Source: Anaspis maculata (taxonomy: Eukaryota > Arthropoda > Insecta > Coleoptera > Scraptiidae). From it: a stretch of DNA of 64,000 bases. Positions within the stretch are counted from its first letter, which is position 1, and every line of letters starts with the position of its first letter. Below are positions 59,501-64,000 of this stretch, piece after piece. Both the position numbers and the translations under genes were made by a program. Location: positions 5,332,001-5,396,000 of the forward strand of contig OX421966.1 in assembly GCA_949128115.1 (NCBI GenBank), given 5' to 3'. The notes below the pieces were generated by a model. It did not search any database. It was given only the letters and a program-made list of their open reading frames with translations, and was not told where the DNA came from.

Positions 59501-62500
59501 ACCTTGATGTAGTTTTAGGTAGCCTACCAAGTTTCACCGTCATCAATTGAGAGGTTTGTTCTTAAAAGCTGTTTAAACAAAATTTGTGTCGTTTTTTTAT
59601 GAAAAATACAAAATATTGGGTCTCTCACCCTTACTTGATCCCTCACTGAGGATAGCCTGAAACCGAAAGTCTCCGAATTTTTTATGATAATGGTTCAGTG
59701 GGAAGTGCTCTCCAATGTTTAGTTCTCAAAAATTACATAGTTGCGTTCAGAGTCCAGACAGAGAGCGACAAAGAAAATCATGTAGTAAAAAAAGACATAA
59801 ACTACAGTCGAGAAAAAACTAGTCCAGAGCTAGACTAAAAGCTGTCTGGAGACCTTGCTTTTTATAACATAAATGTGCAATTTGGTACACTGTTAGAGCT
59901 TTAAGTAAGTAATATTTCAAGCCTTTCACCCACGCTTGGGAGTCTTACAGAACCTGTGTATTGCGGGAAGCCTATCTAAAAGGGACAATTCCGGGATTTC
60001 TCCATTGCATTGAAATTTGTCTCTTTTTTTACTGCATGAACTTCTTTGTCGCTCTCTGTCTGGAATCTGAACGCAACTAGGCAGATTTTGACAACTACAC
60101 ATTAAAGAGCAGTTGTCAGTGAACCATTAGCATAAAAATTTTGGAGACTTTCGGTTTCAGGCTTTCCTTAACGAGGGATCAAATAAGGGTGAAAGATTCA
60201 ATATTTTGCATTTTCCATAAAAAAATTAAACAAATTTTGTTCAAACAGCTTTTAAGAACAAACCTTTCGATTGATGATTGCAAAACTTGGTAGGCTACAT
60301 CAAAGTACATCAAGGTTCATAATGCGTAACATACTTTACCATTCCAGATGTTGCAAATGCCATCATGGGCACTAAAGCTTTGAAGAGCCAGAAAATACGT
60401 GAATGGCAATCCTTTCCCACCGAAGATGTCACTAAATTATGATGAGGAATTTGTTTTTACGATGCAATGATCACATATTACCATTATTATGGTAACCAAT
60501 CACTTTTTCAACGATGCCTCACAGGGCAGTTTTAAGATGGTGCTCAAGAGGAGAAAAAAGTTGACAATCGTATTTCTGGAAATAGTTGGCTTAAGAATTG
60601 GCTACCCAGCTCATATCATTTCTAACATTACTTTTTGTATAAATGTCAAGTATTGTGTCAATATCTCTAAGAATCACTTATTTATGGAAAAAAAAAGTGT
60701 TTTTGTTTTTTTTTTCTGTTTTTCCCCTCCATTTCAAAGACGGTTCAATGTAATCAAGAGCGGTTTGCTGTGACTTCATGAACATAAAACAGTTGATGTA
60801 TGTGGTAAATTACACGTCTCCACATGCTTTGGTTATTCGAATATAATTTTCCAACTTTTTTTTTCTCTTTCACCCTGTATACGCTGCCGGCATGAATGGC
60901 GCTGATGGCTACCTTTCTGGATCGGAAGAGTATGATCCAAAGAACATTTCCACCAAGTAGCATCTTCTCATCAAAAAATGCAAGGTTCATTCCATTTTAT
61001 GCAACTAGCATCCGGACTATCAGTGAATATTTTGTTTACTCACAACCACTATAGTAATTGATATTACATACGATGTAAGCGGACAGGAAGTGACTCATTA
61101 CCTACTCCGCGGAAAAATGAAGGAATGGTAGCTTTAGAAGAAAAATTTCTTAATATTGCATCTAACAAACCATAGATGCTTTCCTTTTACAACCTAAACT
61201 AAGTATTCTGACCTAAGCAGTTAGTGGTATCCTACTTTCGCGCATGTGACTTCTCGCTTTTTCTCTCTCTAACTTAGATCAGTGGTGGAACCACGAACAC
61301 TCGACAGTTGTCGATCTCGACAATTTCCCCTCTCTTCTTTGCACCCCTCACCCTAATTTCCCTTTTCCAATCTGCACCCTTCACCCATTAGGAATGGGGA
61401 AATTATCGAGATAATTAATGAGTGGGTAAATCAGTATCACCTGAACTATATTTCAACAAAATTGATTGAACGATACAGAAGTTACGACAAAAAGTTGATT
61501 TTCAAATTTCAACTTTTGAACGCCTGTTCTCTTGTAAGCTAAATATACAGGGTCCTGCAACAGTGCGTCGGGCTTTCCTAGCGCCCTTACCTTGCAAAAT
61601 AGAGAAAAAGGTGTAATACATAAAATTATTACTTTGAAAAGTTCTACCTTGTAAAATTGTTTCCAACTATACAGGTGTTCAATTTTTGCGCTATAGCAAA
61701 AACAAAGTTTTTTTAAATGAAATGCCCCACTTTTGATTTCATTTTCTTGTTCAGCCTTTCAAGCTCTATTACAAGTGTATTTTGGTTTTTTCAATTTGTG
61801 GCAGTACTACCAACTGAAAATTGAAAATTGAATTTTTTTGTAATTTCAAGGTTCCCTTTGAAAAAACGTAGAGGCCTCGTTTTTTAGGATTGAGGAATGA
61901 AATTTGGCATAACGGTAGTCGAAATAACTTCATGACAAAAAACTTGAGGTTCAATTATACAGGGTGTGCAAAATTTTTTTTCGAACTTCGCTAATTTCAA
62001 AATGCCATAAGTCATTTTTTTCAAATGGAATGCCCCATATTTTATCTCATCATTCGATAGCTTTTTTCTTTCTTTTTCAATTTTACAAGGGATATCCTCC
62101 CCTAAATTCCATAATTTCAGAGATAATCGATAATTTTGATGAAAATTGATGTTTTTTTGGATTATTCATGTTCTTTAGTAGGTCCTGATACAGAAAATCA
62201 TGTGTCAAAATGAACGCACCTCTCAATTTGACAGTTTGAAGGTTTTTGAAGTCGAGAAAACTGCTTTACTAAGCTCAATTTGAATTTTCTTTTTTCCATC
62301 GGGCAACGAAATTCTATTTTAAGCATTTTCTTCAGATTGGAATTTAGCGCAGCTATTCAATCAAAAAACTTGTTCTTAGCATCAAACCAAGCAAAATGTC
62401 TCAATCAGACATTTGTTGATGATCACTATGGCCTGCCCGGCGTGAAAATTTTCAATAAATAGCACTTTTTTTTATCAAAATTATCGATTATCTCGGAAAT

Positions 62501-63927
62501 TATCACATTTAGAGGTAGGGTACCCCTGGTAAAAATGAAAGAGGAGAAAAAAAACTGTCGAATGGTTGAATAAAATAGGGGGCATTCTATTTGAAAAAAA
62601 TGACTTATGGCATTTTGAAATTTGCGAAGTTCGAAAAAAAAATTCTGAACACCTGTATCACTGATTCTAGTTTTTTGTCATGAAATTATTCATCTCCTAT
62701 TCGACCATTGTTGTGCCAAATTTCATTCCTTGATTGCAAAAACGAAGCTCCTACGATTTTTCAAAACGAACCTTGAAATTACAAAAAATTTCAATTTTTA
62801 ATTTTCAATTGGTAGCACTGCCACAAATAGAAAAAACAAAAATACGCTTGTAATAGAGCTTGGAAAGCTGAACAAGAAAATGAAATCAAAAGTGGGGCAT
62901 TTCATTTAAAAAAAAATCTTTGTTTTTGTTATAGCGCAAAAATGGAACACCTGTATACTGCCGTGCTAAGCCTAAAGCGCGTATCTACATTTTGATAAAT
63001 TTGATGCACGGCACTTTCATGCCAAGTTTTTATGCCGTTATGTTATAGTATAATATGAACAAAGCAGTTATTTGAGAACTCTAATTATTGCGTTATCCAT
63101 GGATAATCATAACCATATGATCGCGAACATCATAACCCCTAAAATATGAGCATGAAAATGCAGTGTATCAAATTTATCAAAGTGTAGATACGCGCTTTAG
63201 GCTTAGCACGGCAGTATAGTTGAAAATAATTTCACTGGTTAGAACTTTTCAAATCAATAATTTTATGTATTACACCTTTGTCTCTATCTCGTAAGGGAAG
63301 GGCGCTAGGAAACCCCGACGCACTGTTGCAGGACCCTGTATGGTTGTGAGTAAAATACATGCTCTCGACGGTAAATGCATCATTCCTGCTTCGAGCTATA
63401 GCTTCTGCTTGAAGGCTCTTTTTGTGCTCAGCAGTAACGACGGATTTCCCATTTCAGTATGTAATATACTATTCCTACAATCATGTTATTTTATAAGCCA
63501 AGCCTGAACGATTCTTTTGTTGGTCGCACGGTAAACACACCTTTTTCGTGTCCAATCTGTTTTTGACTTGTGCTTCCTCGTCAGCTAGTTTCTCTTCCGA
63601 TGAGTAGATGTCAACAAGTTGTCCGAGTCGTCTCCGAGCTGTCATGTTAGTAAATTGAATGTCGCCGAGTTGTCCAACTCTTGACCGATTCTTCGATTAT
63701 AATACTTGTCGGTGGAACTTGGTACAAATGAAGGTGTAAATTTGGCTCCAGCAGCCCAGACACCAGGAACTCCAAAAAGTGAGGTTATGTCCACGCGACC
63801 ACACGTTACAGTGATTAATATTGGAAATAATTAAACAAAGAGGTACTTACTTCCGTTTGGCGTCATCGAAAACCAAATGTACTTTGGGGGCACTTTTTTT
63901 CTGTTGTTTATTTTTGGTTTTGGCCAT
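53001..63927 (-). CDS. NOL12: NOL12 (Nop25/RRP17 family nucleolar protein), 2 exons, complete
   Basis: NOL12/RRP17 proteins act in the nucleolus in pre-rRNA processing; the yeast relative Rrp17 is a 5'-3' exonuclease, and the fly homologue is viriato. Exons 63927-63851 (77 bp) and 53568-53001 (568 bp) join in phase 2 to give 214 aa, close to human (213). The signature is HLVFDDAKRKEFLSGFHKRK (about 17-36) followed by a long basic helix (VQRKKDADEKFKKDLLEERK), as in LSFDEEKRREYLTGFHKRKV of the family. The middle is acidic (EESEPEDDGEEKADD); the C-terminus is Lys-rich (nucleolar localisation type). The exon 2 start without exon 1 would be TTG, so splicing to 63.9 kb is needed. The intron is 10.3 kb. 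Confidence 0.93.
53615..58000. repeat. ~290 bp satellite array, segment 3 (NOL12 intron)
   Basis: Same family as 38625-52416: shared words AAATCGTGTTGGCC, GACTAAACGTCGTACGTGCAA / TACTAAACGAAATACGTGCAA, GGTTCATAA / AGTTCGTAA, ACTTGATTTTCACAA. Markers TCTGACTAAACG lie near 54508, 54798, 55090, 55374, 55671 and onward. Monomers in 54600-57500 are far more alike than those at the edges. Confidence 0.94.
54624..57221. repeat. Higher-order repeat: ~1451 bp (five-monomer) duplication
   Basis: 54624-55770 and 56075-57221 appear identical or nearly so, offset 1451 bp, including single-base peculiarities of individual monomers (for example TCTATTTAATATTTGACATT at 54706 and 56157, and the extra ACAT in CTATTACATATACGG). 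A shorter copy relation (offset ~591 bp) links 55182 with 55773. This is recent segmental amplification inside the array. Confidence 0.9.
58024..58174. mobile_element. MITE with TIR CAGGGCCGTATTTTTGAAAC
   Basis: 151 bp; ends CAGGGCCGTATTTTTGAAAC and GTTTCAAAAGTACGGACCCTG, with inner CATAGTAA/TTACTATGG words. Terminus resembles that of the 36741 MITE. It marks the edge of the satellite array. No clear target duplication. Confidence 0.75.
58431..58545 (+). repeat. Minisatellite of ATTGACAGGACAACTC units
   Basis: Six or seven imperfect ~17 bp units (CATTGACAACT, ATTGACATGCCAACTT, ATTGACAGGACAACTC). Flanking 58175-58430 shows nothing else. Confidence 0.8.
58621..58732. mobile_element. Small MITE, TIR ATAGGCTGTCTGATTTCTAC
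   Basis: 112 bp with arms CTGATTTCTACATG.TTCTAGTGGGCTG and complement, centre GGCCGCGATCGGCC. Nearly a full-length hairpin. Confidence 0.75.
58806..61018. repeat. Nested palindrome around a 1.94 kb foldback element (58937-60877)
   Basis: Inner ends TATA|CAGGGTGATACAG and CACCCTG|TATA; inner arms pair along most of their length (AGAGAGCGACAAAG near 59760 with CTTTGTCGCTCTCT near 60045). The symmetry continues outside for about 130 bp: ATGCCGGCGGCGTATA at left pairs with TATACGCTGCCGGCAT at right, then AGGTAGCCATCAGCGCC with GGCGCTGATGGCTACCT. Confidence 0.85.
58830..58932 (-). other. Exon-like segment in the outer arm of the palindrome (weak)
   Basis: Minus-strand frame reads AGMEGADGYLSGSEKNDAKN then ISTKWHLLIKKCK and stops at a GTACTT donor. 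The inverted copy (plus, 60886-60985) keeps the same frame but has a TAG for TGG and GTTCAT at the donor. No family recognised. It may be a captured host exon or part of a transposon gene. Confidence 0.25.
61173..61450. mobile_element. Truncated MITE (9461 type) joined to a GGTGGAACCACGA MITE (15101 type)
   Basis: 61174-61283 matches the left and central parts of the 9461 element (ATGCTTTCCTTTTACAACCT, CTCTCTAACTTAGATCA) and then switches at GTGGTGGAACCACGAACACT to the 15101 family. Right ends of both are missing. Confidence 0.7.
61548..63338. repeat. Three concentric foldback elements
   Basis: Outer pair: TATA|CAGGGTCCTGCAACAGTGCG at 61544 with CGCACTGTTGCAGGACCCTG ending 63338. Middle pair: TATA|CAGGTGTTCAATTTTTGCGC at 61668 with GCGCAAAAATGGAACACCTG|TATA ending 62957. 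Inner pair: TATA|CAGGGTGTGCAAAATTTTT at 61956 with GAACACCTG|TATC ending 62659. The intervals between successive ends are mirrored on the two sides, so the whole is one palindrome of three nested units. Confidence 0.88.
62958..63214. mobile_element. MITE inserted at the TATA junction of a foldback end
   Basis: 257 bp, ends CTGCCGTGCTAAGCCTAAAG and CTTTAGGCTTAGCACGGCAG, arms match ~45 bp. TATA on both sides (62954-62957, 63215-63218). The opposite arm at 61661-61680 (AACTATACAGGTG) shows the empty site, which proves insertion and a TATA (or TA) duplication. Confidence 0.87.
63339..63850. other. NOL12 intron, 5' end: nothing recognised
   Basis: Non-repetitive by eye. No coding similarity found. 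Confidence 0.45.
63851..63927 (-). CDS. NOL12: NOL12 exon 1
   Basis: ATG at 63927-63925, donor GTAAGT at 63850. Encodes MAKTKNKQQKKSAPKVHLVF then DDAKR and two bases of Lys, continuing into exon 2 as KEFLSGFHKRK. The reconstructed junction matches the family signature. Confidence 0.93.
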
Positions 63928-63969
63928 TTTTTAACCTAACCCACACGTCAAATCTGTTGAACTGTCAAA
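63928..63969. promoter_or_regulatory. Very short divergent start region (NOL12 / plus-strand candidate)
   Basis: Contains TTAACCTAACCC, ACACGTCAAATC and AACTGTCAAAA, the same word types as the other gene starts. The NOL12 ATG and a plus-strand ATG at 63970 are only about 40 bp apart. Confidence 0.4.
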
Positions 63970-63990
63970 ATGTGGCAGCCATGTGTCAAG
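63970..63990 (+). CDS. Possible first exon of a divergent gene (cut by window end)
   Basis: ATG then MWQPCVK, followed by a good donor GTAAGC at 63991. Too short to identify; it could also be 5' untranslated. Confidence 0.25.
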
Positions 63991-64000
63991 GTAAGCTCAA

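Overview
The window looks like arthropod nuclear DNA, most likely an insect. It is AT-rich and repeat-dominated. The few real exons are GC-rich and belong to conserved single-copy eukaryotic genes joined by canonical GT..AG introns. Mobile DNA is of animal type: hAT, PIF/Harbinger-like, CACTA-like and Chapaev-like DNA elements, BEL/Pao and Ty3/Gypsy pol remnants, LINE reverse-transcriptase fragments and a tRNA-derived SINE. I cannot place it to order from sequence alone.

Four genes are supported. BMS1 (minus, 17147 to beyond position 1) is the ribosome-biogenesis GTPase; only its first three exons are in the window, and intron 2 is 16.3 kb. ERAL1 (minus, 37638-28012, four exons, 344 aa) is the Era-like mitochondrial rRNA GTPase with an 8.4 kb intron 2. 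NTHL1 (plus, 37875-52824, two exons, 352 aa) is the endonuclease III-like DNA glycosylase with a 13.9 kb intron. NOL12 (minus, 63927-53001, two exons, 214 aa) is a nucleolar Nop25/RRP17-type protein with a 10.3 kb intron. ERAL1 and NTHL1 are divergent over a short shared promoter; NTHL1 and NOL12 converge tail to tail with 176 bp between stop codons. Known protein-coding sequence is only about 3.6 kb of the 64 kb. Several weak candidates (27163-27434, 17795-18393, 58830-58932, 63970-63990) are listed with low confidence.

Region by region: 0.3-16.6 kb (BMS1 intron 2) is a stack of palindromic foldback elements ending in CAGGGTG next to TATA, plus a hAT MITE, a hAT transposase pseudogene, a SINE, a ~260 bp tandem array and small MITEs. 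17.1-28 kb is intergenic, with a non-autonomous hAT element (8 bp target duplication), a solo LTR, a head-to-head MITE pair and a 1.84 kb palindrome with TTA target duplications. 28.7-37.1 kb (ERAL1 intron 2) holds a LINE fragment, a degenerate Ty3/Gypsy pol and dispersed repeats. 38.6-58 kb is a ~290 bp satellite array that fills the introns of both NTHL1 and NOL12 and is interrupted, apparently in register, by the two genes' terminal exons. That array has been hit by a 0.5 kb and a 6.8 kb TTA-flanked element at the same monomer position, and by a 2.16 kb palindrome with CACAGTG termini and a TTCT target duplication. 58-63.8 kb (rest of the NOL12 intron) contains nested, concentric palindromes.

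The genes are housekeeping functions (cytosolic 40S assembly, mitochondrial small-subunit assembly, base excision repair, nucleolar RNA processing) with no sign of a functional cluster. What they share is a CATAACCTCA-like motif near their starts and the same intron pattern. The most unusual content is the satellite/exon register, the nested palindromes and the precisely delimited DNA-transposon insertions.
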